64,000 nt of DNA. Origin: Actinomadura nitritigenes (GTDB lineage: Bacteria; Actinomycetota; Actinomycetes; Streptosporangiales; Streptosporangiaceae). Each line of letters begins with the position of its first letter. Positions within the stretch are counted from its first letter, which is position 1. The position numbers were made by a program, and so were the translations under genes. Under the pieces are notes generated by a model, which did not search any database, was not told where the DNA came from, and saw only the letters and a list, made by a program, of their open reading frames with translations. Of the stretch, positions 24,645 through 35,734 are shown one piece after another. The stretch covers positions 1 through 64,000 of the forward strand of contig NZ_JAGEOK010000003.1 of the NCBI RefSeq assembly GCF_017573545.1. Direction: 5' to 3'.

Positions 24645-26315
24645 CGTGAAGCCGATGTCCTGGTATCCGGGCTCGTAGAAGCCGCGGGCGCCGATGTTGG
24701 CCAGGTCGGCGCGGACCGCGACGATCTGGGGCCGCTGGTACAGGGGAAGGACGACGGCCTGCCGCCAGACCAGCCGGTCCGCCTCGTTCACAAGGGCGTG
24801 AATCCTCGCAGGATCGACCTCCGCGATCGCGCGGTCCATGGCCGCGTCGATGGCGGCCGTTCCCGTGCGCGAATAGTTCTGCTGGATCCGGCCCCCGCGC
24901 GGCCGGGCGAAGACCGCTTTCATGGGCGACACCGGGAACGACGTGCCCAGCCAGGAGAACGGGACGATGTCGAAGTTCCCGGGGGTGACGTAGTGGTCGA
25001 ACACGTCGTCGGCGGGGACGGCGTCGATGTCGACCCGTACGCCGACGCGCCGCAGTAGCGCGCGCGTGAGCTCCCCCTCCTGCTCGCTGATCGGCACGCC
25101 GGACGGGATGACGAATCGCAGCGCGAGCGTCCGGCCGCCCTTCTGCCGGTACCGTCCGTGCCGGGCCCAGCCCGCCTGGTCCAGGAGCCGCCGCGCGGCC
25201 GCCGGGTCGTAGCCGCCCAGTTCCGCCGAGTCGTCCTGGTAGCCGTCCTGCGTGTTGACGTAGAAGTGGTTGCCGAGCGTCTGGATCGGCACGCCCAGCC
25301 CGGACAGGTCGGAGCGGGCGATGGCGCGGCGGTCGATGCCGAGCATGACGGCGCGCCGCACCCGCGGGTCGGACAGGATCGGCCCGGCCGCGTTGAACGT
25401 GAAGTGCCGCCAGTCGGGGCCGCCCGCCCTCCGCACGGCGGCCCCCGGGACGGCCTCGGCGCGGTGCAGGGCGCCCGCGTCCAGGCCGACGTCCATCAGG
25501 TCGATCTCGTTGGCGGCGAACGCCCCGGGCATCGCGCTGGTGTCCATCGCCCGGTAGACGATCCGGTCGAGCTTGGCGGGCGGACCCCACCATCCGGGGT
25601 CGCGCACCATCGTGACCGTCTTGGCCGTCTGGTCGATGCGCCCGAGCCTGAACGGGCCCGCCGTGACCGGCATGCGGTCGATCCAGCCCGTGTTGAACGC
25701 GGCGGGCGTCGAGTAGGCCACCGCCGGATAGAGCGGGCTGAACAGGCTCCGCCAGTCCGCGTACGTCCCCGCGAAGGTCACCTCGACGGTGTGAGGGTCC
25801 GCTCCTTGCTCGACGCTCTGGATCTGCTTGTAGCCGGTGACGGTGGAGACCTCGTAGCGCGGGTCGCGACCGGACAGCGCGCGCGCCTGCGCCGCGAAGT
25901 CGCGATAGCCGAGAGGCCGGCCGTCGGACCAGCGCGCGTCGGGGTTGAGCCGGTAGGTGACGACCTGCCCGCGCCCGCTGCGCCGCAACTCGGCCGAGCG
26001 GAGGTACTCGGGCACCGGATGCGGGACGGCCTTCTCGTCGGCGCGCATGAGGTGGGGCAGCGCGCCCTGGATCACCTGCTCGACCGATCCCTTCGTCCCG
26101 TTGACGTCGTTGAAGTTCCACTGCGAGGGGAACTCGGGGAGCGGCCAGCGCAGCGTGCCGCCGTTGCGGACGTGGTCGCGCGGGACCCGGTTGACGTCCG
26201 TCGCGGGCAGCCGCCCGGCCGCGCGGGTCGTCGCCTCCCCCGGTCCCGGGCCGCCGCATCCGCCGGCGGCCGTGGTCGCGGCGAGCAGGAGCAGGGCGCC
26301 CAGCAGGCGTCTCAC
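24633..26315 (-). CDS. Oligopeptide ABC transporter substrate-binding lipoprotein
   Basis: The protein has 560 residues, SBP family 5 (OppA/DppA type). It starts at GTG 26315, giving VRRLLGALLLLAATTAAGGC, a lipoprotein signal with Cys near residue 20. The mature protein has GGTLRWPLPEFPSQWN, YRLNPDARWSDGRPL and FTFNAAGPILSDPRVRRAVMLGIDRRAI, the classic family core. It captures peptides or similar ligands outside the membrane. It is the last gene of the operon, overlapping the ATPase gene by 4 bp (GTGA). The terminal position is less usual, since the binding protein is often first and most highly expressed. Confidence 0.92.
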   Translation of the reverse strand: MRRLLGALLLLAATTAAGGCGGPGPGEATTRAAGRLPATDVNRVPRDHVRNGGTLRWPLPEFPSQWNFNDVNGTKGSVEQVIQGALPHLMRADEKAVPHPVPEYLRSAELRRSGRGQVVTYRLNPDARWSDGRPLGYRDFAAQARALSGRDPRYEVSTVTGYKQIQSVEQGADPHTVEVTFAGTYADWRSLFSPLYPAVAYSTPAAFNTGWIDRMPVTAGPFRLGRIDQTAKTVTMVRDPGWWGPPAKLDRIVYRAMDTSAMPGAFAANEIDLMDVGLDAGALHRAEAVPGAAVRRAGGPDWRHFTFNAAGPILSDPRVRRAVMLGIDRRAIARSDLSGLGVPIQTLGNHFYVNTQDGYQDDSAELGGYDPAAARRLLDQAGWARHGRYRQKGGRTLALRFVIPSGVPISEQEGELTRALLRRVGVRVDIDAVPADDVFDHYVTPGNFDIVPFSWLGTSFPVSPMKAVFARPRGGRIQQNYSRTGTAAIDAAMDRAIAEVDPARIHALVNEADRLVWRQAVVLPLYQRPQIVAVRADLANIGARGFYEPGYQDIGFTSPG

Positions 26316-28350
26316 CGGCCGGCTCCGGCCTCGACGAGGGGGTGATGGCAGGCGGCCCATTGGTCGCTCTCTCGGTCGTTGCTCATGGGACGGGGCAGGG
26401 GGTCGTGCTCCTCGCATCGGCGGGCGTCCGCCTCGTCCAGCACCGTGTACCGGGGGCAGCGCGAGCGGAACCGGCAACCCGGCGGCGGGGCCGTGGGGTC
26501 GGGCGGGTCCCCGCGCAGGGGGACGCGCCGTCGGCGGCGTTCCAGGCGCGGATCCGGCAGCGGCACCGCGTCGAGCAGCGCGCGCGTGTAGGGGTGGGCG
26601 GGCCTTCCGTACACCTCGTCCACGGAGCCGATCTCCACGATGCGCCCCATGTACATGACGGCGACGCGGTCGGCGATGCGGTGCACGACCGCCAGATCGT
26701 GCGCCACGAACAGGTACGCGATGCCGAGCCGGGCGCGCAGCCCTTCGAGCAGGTCCATGACGCCCGCCTGCACCGACACGTCCAGCGCCGCCACGGGCTC
26801 GTCCAGCAGCAGGAGCCGCGGCTCCAGCGCGAGCGCCCGTGCGATGCCGACGCGCTGACGCTGCCCGCCCGACAGCCCGTGCGGGTACCGCCGGGCATGG
26901 ACCGGCTCCAGCCCCACCAGTTCCAGCAGCTCCCGGACGCGCCCGCCCCGCGCGCGCACGCCGTGCACGGCGAGCGGCTCCGCGATGATGTCGGCGACGC
27001 GCATCCGGGGATCGAGGGACGTGAACGGGTCCTGGAAGACGACCTGGACGTCGCGCCGCAGCGCCTTGCGGCGGGACGGGCGCAGCGCGGCGGTGTCCTG
27101 CCCGAGCACGGCGACGCGTCCGCCCTGCGGGCGCGCCAGCCGCAGGATCTCCATCAGCGCCGTCGTCTTCCCGCAGCCCGACTCCCCGACGAGCGCGAGC
27201 GTCTCGGCCTCCCGGACGTCGAACCCGATGCCGTCCACGGCGTGCACGGTGCCCGCACGCCGCCTGAACAGCGTCCCCCGGTACAGCGGATGGTGCCGGA
27301 CCAGGCCGTCCACCTCCAGGACGACGGGACGCTCGCGCCGGGGCGGACGGGCGGGCGGCGGCACCGCGTCGGGCAGCGGGAACACCGCGTCGGGATCGGC
27401 GGTCGCCTCGGTGTTGACGCACGCGGCCGTGTGCCCCGACGGCCCGACCAGGACGGGCTCCGGATCGTGGTCGCCGCACGCGTCCACCGCGACGGGACAC
27501 CGAGGGAGGAACGCGCACCCGCCGCCCGGCGCGGGCGCCGGAGCCGGCGCCCCGTCGATCGCCGCGGGACGGGCGCCCCCGGTCCCCATCCGCGGCAGCG
27601 ACTGCAGCAGCCCGATCGTGTACGGCATCCGCGGGCGCCGGTAGACCTCCTCCACCGGCCCCGACTCCACCGCCCGGCCCGCGTACATCACCATGATCCG
27701 GTCGGCGAACCCGGCGACGACCCCGAGGTCGTGGGTGATCAGCACGATCGCGGCGCCGGTGGCCTCCTTCGCGGCCTTCAGCACGTCCAGGACCTGCGCC
27801 TGCACGGTCACGTCCAGCGCCGTCGTCGGCTCGTCCGCGACGATCGCGACCGGGTCGTTGGCGATCGCCATCGCGATCATCACGCGCTGCCGCATGCCGC
27901 CGGAGAACTCGTGCGGGTGGGCGCGCGCCCGGCGCGCCGCCCCGGGGATGCCGACGAGGTCGAGCAGCTCCACGGCCCGGGCCCGCGCCGCCGCCCGCGT
28001 GGCGCCCGAGTGGACGCGCACGGCCTCGGCGATCTGGTCGCCGACCGGATGGACGGGCGTCAGCGCCGACAGCGGATCCTGGAACACCATCGCGAGGTCC
28101 TTGCCGCGGACCCGGGACAGCTCGGCGTCGGACCGTCCGACGAGTTCCTCGCCGCGCAGCCGGACCGAGCCCGTCACGCGCGCGTCCGGCGGCAGCAGCC
28201 CCACCATCGCCAGCGCCAGCGCGGTCTTGCCCGACCCGGACTCGCCGACGACACCGAGGACCTCGCCCGCGCCGACGTCGAAGCCCACGCCGCGGACCGC
28301 GTGCACGCCGGGCGCGTACCGGACCGCCAGATCCCGCACCGCGAGGACCG

Positions 28351-28354
<4 letters not shown>
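26312..28354 (-). CDS. Oligopeptide ABC transporter, fused double ATPase (DppD-DppF type)
   Basis: The protein has 680 residues, with two complete ABC ATPases in one chain. Domain 1 has Walker A GESGSGKT (residues 37-44), signature FSGGMRQR and Walker B VADEP. Domain 2 has GESGCGKT, LSGGQRQR and LLLLDEP. Each is followed by an oligopeptide-type C-terminal region with Cys pairs (CAFLPRCPVAVDAC; CRFRSRCPRY). It powers peptide import with the two permeases. It starts at GTG 28354, overlapping the permease stop by 4 bp. Confidence 0.94.
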
Positions 28355-29255
<901 letters not shown>

Positions 29256-29259
<4 letters not shown>

Positions 29260-30257
29260 GAGGCCGCCCCGGTCCGGACGCGGGGGTCGAGGGCCCCGTG
29301 CAGGACGTCCGACGCCAGCCCGGCGGACAGGACCCCGCACGCCGCGAGGCAGCTGATCGCGGCGACCACGTTGACGTCGCCCCGCGAGACCGCCTCGACC
29401 AGCCATTCGCCCATGCCGTGCCAGCCGAACGCCTGCTCGCAGAACATGCCGCCCAGCACCAGGAACCCGAACGAGTAGGCGAAGTAGGTGGTCATCGGTA
29501 TCAGCGCGGTCCGCAGGCCGTACCGCAGGAGGGCCGTGCGGCGGCGCAGCCCCTTCGCCCGGGCCGTGCGCACGAAGTCCGCGTGCAGGACGTCCAGCAT
29601 CAGGCCGCGCTGGTAGCGGCTGTAGAAGGCGACCTGCGCCGTGGCGATGGTGACGGTGGGGAGGAACAGGTGCCGCACATGGTCCGCGAGTCCGCCGAGC
29701 GCGCCGAACGTCCCGTAGGCCGCTCCCGGAGTGGTCTCCCCCACCCAGGCGAACAGGTGCATCCCCATCGCGTCGTTGGCCTTGGCCGCGACGATCTGCA
29801 GCAGCACCGCCAGCACGAACACGGGCACGGCCAGCAGCAGGTACGAGCCGAACGTGATGAAACGGTCCGCCGCACATCCCTGCCGTATCGCCGCGTAGGC
29901 GCCCAGCAGGACTCCCAGGGCCGACCCCAGGAACGCGCCCGGGGACAGCAGCCGCAGGCTCACTCCCAGCCGCCGCCACAGCTCCGCGTTGACGGGCTGT
30001 CCCTCCCACGTGCGGCCGAAGTCGCCGTGCAGGACGCCCGCGGCCCAGGTGCCGTACCGCACGGTCAGGGGCGTTCGGTCGTTCAGGTTGAGCCGGGTGA
30101 GCCGCGCGTCCACGACCGACTCCGGCGGGCGGGGCGCCCGGTCGTCGAAGTTGGACCGGGGGTCGAGCGCGGCCGCGGCGAGCAGGTAGGCAAGGCTCGT
30201 GGCCGCCACGACCAGCACCGCGTAGTTCGCGAGCCGCCGCAGCAGGAACGCCGCCAT
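29256..30257 (-). CDS. Oligopeptide ABC transporter permease (DppB type)
   Basis: The protein has 333 residues. It starts at ATG 30257 with GGGAGGGAC upstream, giving MAAFLLRRLANYAVLVVAATSLAYLL, a typical DppB first helix. The N-terminal loop has LNLNDRTPLTVRYGTWAAGVLHGDFG. The EAA loop is VRTARAKGLRRRTALLRYGLRTALIPM. It is the first gene of a four-gene operon (permease, permease, fused ATPase, binding protein), all overlapping by 4 bp, so the four products are translationally coupled. Confidence 0.94.
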
Positions 30258-30585
30258 GTCCCTCCTCCCGCCACATGCGCCGGTCACAGAATGTCATGGA
30301 TCGATCACGCGATGCGCGGGGGAAACGCCGACGGTTCCCGTTTCCGTTGCCGGACTGCCGCGGCGCCCCCGGCGAGGGCCCCGCTCCATCCCGCCCACCC
30401 CCGCCCGAACTGTCCTGAGCTGGGACATCTGTTCCGTGTGCCGGATTCCGCGGCTACCATCACGGCACGCGCGGCGCCGCCGACCGGCCCCGCGGACCCG
30501 CTGTCCTGAGGCGGACGCCGCCGGTAGTGCAGGAGGAGGGGCCGCACGTTTTAACATTCCATTACTTTTGATTCGGGGGGCATCC
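30258..30585. other. 328-bp divergent control region between the peptide transporter and the sensor kinase
   Basis: No credible gene. The last 37 bases before the kinase ATG are unusually AT-rich (TTTTAACATTCCATTACTTT at 30549-30568) and probably carry its promoter. ATGGATCGATCACGCGAT near 30297 contains the palindrome ATCGAT and lies just upstream of the transporter ATG. Confidence 0.5.
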
Positions 30586-32550
30586 ATGGAGACCGCCGAG
30601 CACGGCCGCGGGCTCGCGGCACGCGCGGCGGTCCCGCTCGCCCTGGCGGCGGTCCTGGCCGTCGCCGCGTCGCTCGTGCTCGGCACCCTGCTGCCCGGTG
30701 ACGCGCGGCTGGTCTGGTGGCATCCGGAGATCGTCATCGCGATCTTCTGGACGCCGGTCGCCGCCACGCTGCTGCGCAAGCGGCCCGGTCTCCGGGTCGG
30801 CTGGCTGATGCTCGGGGCCGGGTTCAGCGCGGCGGTGTACGTCCTGGTCCTCAACCTCGCGCCGTGGTTCACGCTGCACGGCTGGGTCGGGGCCGCGTCC
30901 CTCCGCTGGCTGGCCACGTGGCTCTGGGCCGTCGACACCTACACGCTCACCCTGGTCCTGCCGCTGATCTTCCCGGACGGCCGGGTGGTGACGCGCTGGT
31001 TCCGGCCCGTGCTGTGGCTGGCCTGGCTGGTCCCGGTGGTCGTGTGCGTCCACCTGACGCTCGACCCTGGCGCCAGGCGGTTCCACAACGGCGTGTCCGT
31101 GTACCCGTTCGACAAGATCCCGGTCCCGATCAGCGTCCTGATCCTCGGGACGCTCGCCGGGGGCCTGCTGTCGCTGGTCGTGCGGTTCGCGCGGTCGGCG
31201 CCGGACGTGCGGCGGCAGATCGCATGGGTCGTCTACCCCGGCGTGATCGCGCAGGCCGTCATCTTCGTCGGGGAGAACAGCCCGATCGGCGACCCGCTGC
31301 GCGATCTCAGCATCGCGGCCGTGCCGATCTGCATCGGGATCGCGATCCGCCGCTACCGGCTGTACGACATCGACCTGGTGGTCAGCCGGACGCTGGTGTA
31401 CGCCGGGCTGGTCGTGATGATCACCGGCGTGTACTTCGCGCTGGTCGGCGCGGCGGGCCTGCTCGCGCACGGCTACGGGACGCTGGCGGGCCTCGCGGGC
31501 GCGATCGTGGCCGGCGCGGTGTTCGAACCGGTCCGGCGGCGGCTCCAGCGCGCCGTGGACGCCCTGATCCACGGCGAGCGCGACCCGTACCGGCTCGCGG
31601 ACCGGCTGAACCGGCGGCTGCAGACCGCCGTCGACCCGGCCGCGGCGCTCGCCGTCGCCGCCGAGGTGGCCCGCTCGGCGCTGCACGCCACCGGCGTCGT
31701 GATCGAGGTGCTGGACCGCGAGGGCCGGACGGTCTCGGCGGAGGACGGCGTGCTCGGCGAACGCCCGCAGCTCATCCCGCTGGTCTGGCACGGCGAGCCG
31801 GTGGGCCGGCTGCTGTTCGGCGTCTCCCGGCCGCCGGACGCCCGGATGTCGGGCATCCTGGCCCGCAACCTCGCCGAGCTGGCGAACGCCGCCCGGCTCA
31901 CGGCGGACGTGGCGCGCTCCCGCGAGCGCATCCTGCGCACCCGCGAGGAGGAGCGCCGCCGCCTCCGCCGCGACCTGCACGACGGGCTCGGCCCGACGCT
32001 CGCCAGCCTCGCCATGACGGTGGACGCGGCGCGCATCACCCTCAAGACCGACCCCGAGGCCGCCGACGCGCTGCTGGAGAACCTGCGGACGATGATGGGC
32101 CGCACCATCGGCGACATCCGCGAGCTGGTCTACGGGCTGCGGCCGCCCGCGCTGGACGACCTCGGGCTCGCGGGCGCGATCCAGGCGCTCGGCGGCGTCG
32201 TCGCGACGGGCGACGGCCCTCGGGTGGACGTCCACGTCGAGGGCGATCTCGAGCGGCTCCCCGCCGCCGCCGAGGTGGCCGCGTACCGGATCGTCCAGGA
32301 GGCGCTGACGAACGTGCACCGGCACGCCAAGGCGGACTCGGCGGTGGTGCGCCTGTACCTGAACGGCGATCTGCACGTGACCGTGGGCGACGACGGTGTG
32401 GGGCTGCCCGCGCAGATGCGCTCGGGGATCGGGATGTCGTCCATGCGCGAGCGCGCGGCCGAGCTCGGGGGTTCCTGCACGGTGGGGCCGGGGCCCAAGG
32501 GCGGGACGCTGGTCCGCGCACGGCTGCCCGTCAACGGCGCCCGATCCTGA
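30586..32550 (+). CDS. NarL-type sensor histidine kinase, orphan
   Basis: The protein has 654 residues. About eight membrane helices cover residues 15-315, followed by a GAF-like segment (about 340-440). The HisKA_3 dimerisation box is EEERRRLRRDLHDGLGPTL, with His465 the expected phosphorylation site. The HATPase domain has EALTNVHRHAKAD, DDGVGLP and GIGMSSMRERAAELGG. It starts at ATG 30586 with GGGGGG about 8 bases upstream. Kinases of this class usually sit beside a LuxR-type response regulator; none is adjacent here, and a large hairpin follows the stop. The signal is unknown. Confidence 0.93.
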   Translation: METAEHGRGLAARAAVPLALAAVLAVAASLVLGTLLPGDARLVWWHPEIVIAIFWTPVAATLLRKRPGLRVGWLMLGAGFSAAVYVLVLNLAPWFTLHGWVGAASLRWLATWLWAVDTYTLTLVLPLIFPDGRVVTRWFRPVLWLAWLVPVVVCVHLTLDPGARRFHNGVSVYPFDKIPVPISVLILGTLAGGLLSLVVRFARSAPDVRRQIAWVVYPGVIAQAVIFVGENSPIGDPLRDLSIAAVPICIGIAIRRYRLYDIDLVVSRTLVYAGLVVMITGVYFALVGAAGLLAHGYGTLAGLAGAIVAGAVFEPVRRRLQRAVDALIHGERDPYRLADRLNRRLQTAVDPAAALAVAAEVARSALHATGVVIEVLDREGRTVSAEDGVLGERPQLIPLVWHGEPVGRLLFGVSRPPDARMSGILARNLAELANAARLTADVARSRERILRTREEERRRLRRDLHDGLGPTLASLAMTVDAARITLKTDPEAADALLENLRTMMGRTIGDIRELVYGLRPPALDDLGLAGAIQALGGVVATGDGPRVDVHVEGDLERLPAAAEVAAYRIVQEALTNVHRHAKADSAVVRLYLNGDLHVTVGDDGVGLPAQMRSGIGMSSMRERAAELGGSCTVGPGPKGGTLVRARLPVNGARS

Positions 32551-32597
32551 GCCCTCTCGCCGGGGCCTGCGGTTCCTGCCGGCTCTCTCCTGGTGGG

Positions 32598-32641
32598 AGG
32601 GCCGGTGACCGCCCCCCGCCAAGAAGGTCGCCACCGGCCCT
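32598..32641. terminator. Large hairpin after the sensor kinase
   Basis: AGGGCCGGTG and CACCGGCCCT form a perfect 10-bp stem. The loop can extend it through GACC/GGTC. It sits in the 261-bp gap between the kinase stop and the convergent dapF stop. Confidence 0.6.
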
Positions 32642-32811
32642 CGGGCTCCGTACGGCGCCGGGGCTCCCATCCCGGTCCATACGGGCCATTCACCAGAGGG
32701 TGTGCAAGAGAGAAGTTACGCGGTGCACGGTCCCGTTGCGGAGGGACACTTGTCCCGATCGATCCGGGACCGCGCCGGAAGTACCGTCTGCCCTGGTCAG
32801 ACCTGACTTCG

Positions 32812-33642
32812 TCAGATCCAGCCCGGCCGGGTCTCGCCCTCGGCGACCAGGACGGCCGGGCCGCGCAGATGGCTGGTCGCGCCGTCGAGGGTGACGGTCA
32901 GCCGCCCACCGGGGACGTCCACGGTCCACTCGCCGGGCCCGTCCGTGCCGGCCGCCGCCGCCACGGCCACCGCCACGGTTCCCGTGCCGCAGGAGCGGGT
33001 CTCGCCCGAGCCGCGCTCGTACACCCGCATCTCCAGGTGCCGGTCCCCGACGGGACGGTAGAACTCGACGTTCACGCCGTCCGGGAAGACCTCGGGATCG
33101 AAGTCCGGGGCGCGCGTCAGGTCCAGCGCGGCGACGGGCCGGTCGATACGGCACGCGAGGTGCGGGTTGCCCATGGACACGCGTTCCCCGCGGAAGACGG
33201 CGCCCGCGAGGGACGCCTCCCCGGAGCCGAGCGCGACGGGGGCGCCCATGTCGACGCTGACGTCCCCGGACGCCCCGAGCGTCACCCGCTTGAGCCCGGC
33301 CCGCGTGGCGATGTCCCACTCGCCCGGGTCGGCCAGGCCGGCGTCGACGAGGTAGCGGGCGAACACGCGGGTGCCGTTGCCGCACATCTCGGCGACGCTG
33401 CCGTCGGCGTTGCGGTAGTCCATGAACCACTCCGCGCCGTCGAGCCCCTGCGCGCCGGGCCCCCCGGTGCCGCCGAGGTCCATCGCCTTCGTCCGGACGG
33501 CCCGCAGCACGCCGTCCGCCCCGATGCCGGCGCGCCGGTCGCACAGCCGCGCCACCGCCTCCGGCGTGAGATCCAGCTCGCCGTCCGGGTCGGGGAGGAT
33601 CACGAAGTCGTTCTCGGTGCCGTGCCCCTTAACAAACCGCAT
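32812..33642 (-). CDS. dapF: Diaminopimelate epimerase
   Basis: The protein has 276 residues. It interconverts LL- and meso-diaminopimelate for lysine and peptidoglycan synthesis. The two catalytic cysteines lie in EMCGNGTRVFARYL and RSCGTGTVAVAV. N-terminal KGHGTENDFVILPD and the substrate loop VSMGNPHLAC are also typical. GAGGA almost touches the ATG at 33642. It follows miaA by 30 bp and probably forms one transcript with miaA. Confidence 0.96.
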   Translation of the reverse strand: MRFVKGHGTENDFVILPDPDGELDLTPEAVARLCDRRAGIGADGVLRAVRTKAMDLGGTGGPGAQGLDGAEWFMDYRNADGSVAEMCGNGTRVFARYLVDAGLADPGEWDIATRAGLKRVTLGASGDVSVDMGAPVALGSGEASLAGAVFRGERVSMGNPHLACRIDRPVAALDLTRAPDFDPEVFPDGVNVEFYRPVGDRHLEMRVYERGSGETRSCGTGTVAVAVAAAAGTDGPGEWTVDVPGGRLTVTLDGATSHLRGPAVLVAEGETRPGWI

Positions 33643-33672
33643 TCCTCGATCGTATGGCCTCGGCCGGACGGC

Positions 33673-34578
33673 TCATCCGACCAGGCCGAGGGCCCGGTCC
33701 ACCAGGTCCGGGGCGTCGTGGGGTAGCCAGTGGACGCGGGGGTCGCGGCGGAACCACGACTCCTGGCGGCGGGCGAAGCGCCGCGTCGTCCGGATGGTCT
33801 CCTCCATGGCCCGCTCCTCCGTCCACTCCCCGGCGAGGAACCGCAGGACCTGCGCGTAGCCGAGGGCGCGGCCGGCGGTCAGGCCGTCGCGCAGCCCCCG
33901 CTTCTCCAGGGCGCGGACCTCGTCCACCAGTCCCGCGTCCCACATCCGCCGCACGCGCAAGGCGATCCGCTCGTCCAGCGTCTCGCGCGGGACGCCCAGC
34001 CCGATCTGGACGACGGAGCCGTAGCGGTAGATGTGCTCGGGCAGGATGGCGGTGAACGGGCGGCCGGAGATCTCGATGACCTCCAGGGCGCGGACGATCC
34101 GGCGGCCGTTGCTCGGCAGGATCGCCTCCGCCGCCGCGGGGTCCCGTTCGCGGAGGCGGGCGTGGAGGGCGGCGCTCCCCTCGCGTTCCAGCTCTCCTTC
34201 GAGGCGCGCCCTGATGGCCGGGTCGGTCCCGGGGAACTCCAGCCGGTCCAGCGCGGCCCGTACGTAGAGGCCGGATCCGCCGACCAGGACGGGAACGCGC
34301 CCGCGCGCGCGGATCCCGGCGATCGCGTCGGCGCTGAGCCGCTGGTACTCGGCGACGCTCGCCGTCTCGGTGACGTCCCAGACGTCCAGCAGGTGGTGCG
34401 GGACCCCGCGCATCTCGGCCGGCGTCAGCTTCGCCGTGCCGATGTCCATGCCGCGGTAGAGCTGCATCGAGTCGGCGTTGACGGCCTCCCCGCCCAGGCG
34501 GAGCGCCAGTTCCACGGCGAGATCGGACTTTCCCGCGGCCGTCGCCCCCACGACCGCGATCACATCAGGAGAGGTCAC
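33673..34578 (-). CDS. miaA: tRNA dimethylallyltransferase
   Basis: The protein has 301 residues. It adds an isopentenyl group to A37 of tRNAs reading UNN codons. VIAVVGATAAGKSDLAVELA is the P-loop, NADSMQLYRGMDIGTAKLT the conserved DSxQ region, and LVGGSGLYVRAALD and RRFARRQESWFRRD the other family motifs. It starts at GTG 34578; the longer frame upstream is antisense to the small gene at 34688. Its product i6A is the substrate of MiaB, encoded two genes away. Confidence 0.96.
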   Translation of the reverse strand: MTSPDVIAVVGATAAGKSDLAVELALRLGGEAVNADSMQLYRGMDIGTAKLTPAEMRGVPHHLLDVWDVTETASVAEYQRLSADAIAGIRARGRVPVLVGGSGLYVRAALDRLEFPGTDPAIRARLEGELEREGSAALHARLRERDPAAAEAILPSNGRRIVRALEVIEISGRPFTAILPEHIYRYGSVVQIGLGVPRETLDERIALRVRRMWDAGLVDEVRALEKRGLRDGLTAGRALGYAQVLRFLAGEWTEERAMEETIRTTRRFARRQESWFRRDPRVHWLPHDAPDLVDRALGLVG

Positions 34579-34687
34579 GCCTGCAATTGTGGCAACAGAT
34601 TGGGTATGGCCCTGCTTGTACGGGCTCCGCGCGAGGCCGCTCAAGCCCGCGGGGGCCGCCGAGCCGAGGGATCCGGGGGGAATCGCG

Positions 34688-34909
34688 ATGTCCTTCGTCG
34701 ACAAGGTCAAGGAAATGCTGGGCCAGCACTCCGACCAGGCCAAGAAGGGCGTGGACAAGGGCGGCGACATGTTCGACCAGAAGACCGGCGGCAAGTACGC
34801 CGACAAGGTCGACAAGGCCCAGGACAAGGCGGACGACTACATCGACCGCGGCGACCGCGGCGACGAGGGCGGCACCGGAGGGCAGCCGGGCCCGAACGAG
34901 CCCCGCTAG
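34688..34909 (+). CDS. MT0933-like antitoxin-family small protein
   Basis: A 73-residue hydrophilic protein: MSFVDKVKEMLGQHSDQAKK, then GGDMFDQKTGGKYADKVDKAQDKADDYI and a Gly/Pro tail. It matches the MT0933-type antitoxin family (named for an M. tuberculosis locus), small helical proteins common in actinobacteria. No toxin gene is beside it, so its role may be different, for example in stress. It is divergent from miaA. Its TAG shares a CTAG with the stop of the opposite gene. Confidence 0.8.
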   Translation: MSFVDKVKEMLGQHSDQAKKGVDKGGDMFDQKTGGKYADKVDKAQDKADDYIDRGDRGDEGGTGGQPGPNEPR

Positions 34910-35658
34910 CGCGTCCTGCCGCCCTCCATGGACCAGCTCGCCACGAAGTAGCCGACTCCGTAGGGCGCCTCGTCCGCCAGCAGAGCGGCCGCCGACGCGG
35001 CCCCGGCGGACGGGGCGCCCGCATGGTCCGCGGGCGTCGCGGCGCCCGCGAGCACCTGCCACGCCGCGCGACCGGCCACCTGGAGTTCGCCCGAGACGAC
35101 GGGATCCAGGGCGGCCAGCGCCGTGGCGTCGGCCTTGCCGAGGGCATGCGCGACGCCCTCGTCATAGCCCTGCGCGCGCTCGTCGAGGTACCCCGGCGCC
35201 TTCTCGGACCTGCACGCCGACCCGTCGCCCATCACCAGGAGCGCGACGCGTTCCGCCGAACCGGCGAGTCCGGCGCCCAGGCGCAGGCAGGTATCCGGGT
35301 CGGCGTCGAACGCGACCGACTGGTAGCGCGCGTCCGCCGCGAGGCCGTGCCGCCCGAGGAGCCAGCACCCGACGGTGAGGGACAGCGGCAGCGCCTCGCC
35401 GCCGCACCCGTCCGCCGGATCGACCGGGCTCGTCCAGTCCAGCCCGTACGGGCGGAGTGACGCGTAGGCGCCGGCGCCGTAGGCGCGCGTGTCCTGGGCC
35501 CCGCCCACGACGATCAGGGCGTCCGCGTCGCGCGCCCCGAGCCGGCCGATGGCCTCGTCACAGGCCGCACGCACATCGTCCAGTTCCGGCGCGGCCCCCG
35601 CCGCCAGGTCGGGCACCAGGATGGGCGGGTGCGGGCACACCGCCGCCGAGATCAGCAC
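34906..35658 (-). CDS. Class III extradiol dioxygenase (LigB)-like protein
   Basis: The protein has 250 residues, starting at GTG 35658 ([21 protein letters not shown]) after a GGGGAC. The CPHPPILVP start is the His-containing motif of the LigB/Memo-like fold; other pieces are [18 protein letters not shown] and [20 protein letters not shown]. It lies between miaB and miaA, as does its counterpart (Rv2728c) in M. tuberculosis. Whether it binds iron or is an enzyme is not known. The conserved place hints at tRNA or isoprenoid-related work (inference). Confidence 0.8.
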   Translation of the reverse strand: MLISAAVCPHPPILVPDLAAGAAPELDDVRAACDEAIGRLGARDADALIVVGGAQDTRAYGAGAYASLRPYGLDWTSPVDPADGCGGEALPLSLTVGCWLLGRHGLAADARYQSVAFDADPDTCLRLGAGLAGSAERVALLVMGDGSACRSEKAPGYLDERAQGYDEGVAHALGKADATALAALDPVVSGELQVAGRAAWQVLAGAATPADHAGAPSAGAASAAALLADEAPYGVGYFVASWSMEGGRTR

Positions 35659-35734
35659 CGCGTCCCCACGGCCACGACCACGGCCACGGCCCAGCGGCCT
35701 CGCCCGGCGGCTCGGCGCTCCGGGTCCCGACCGG

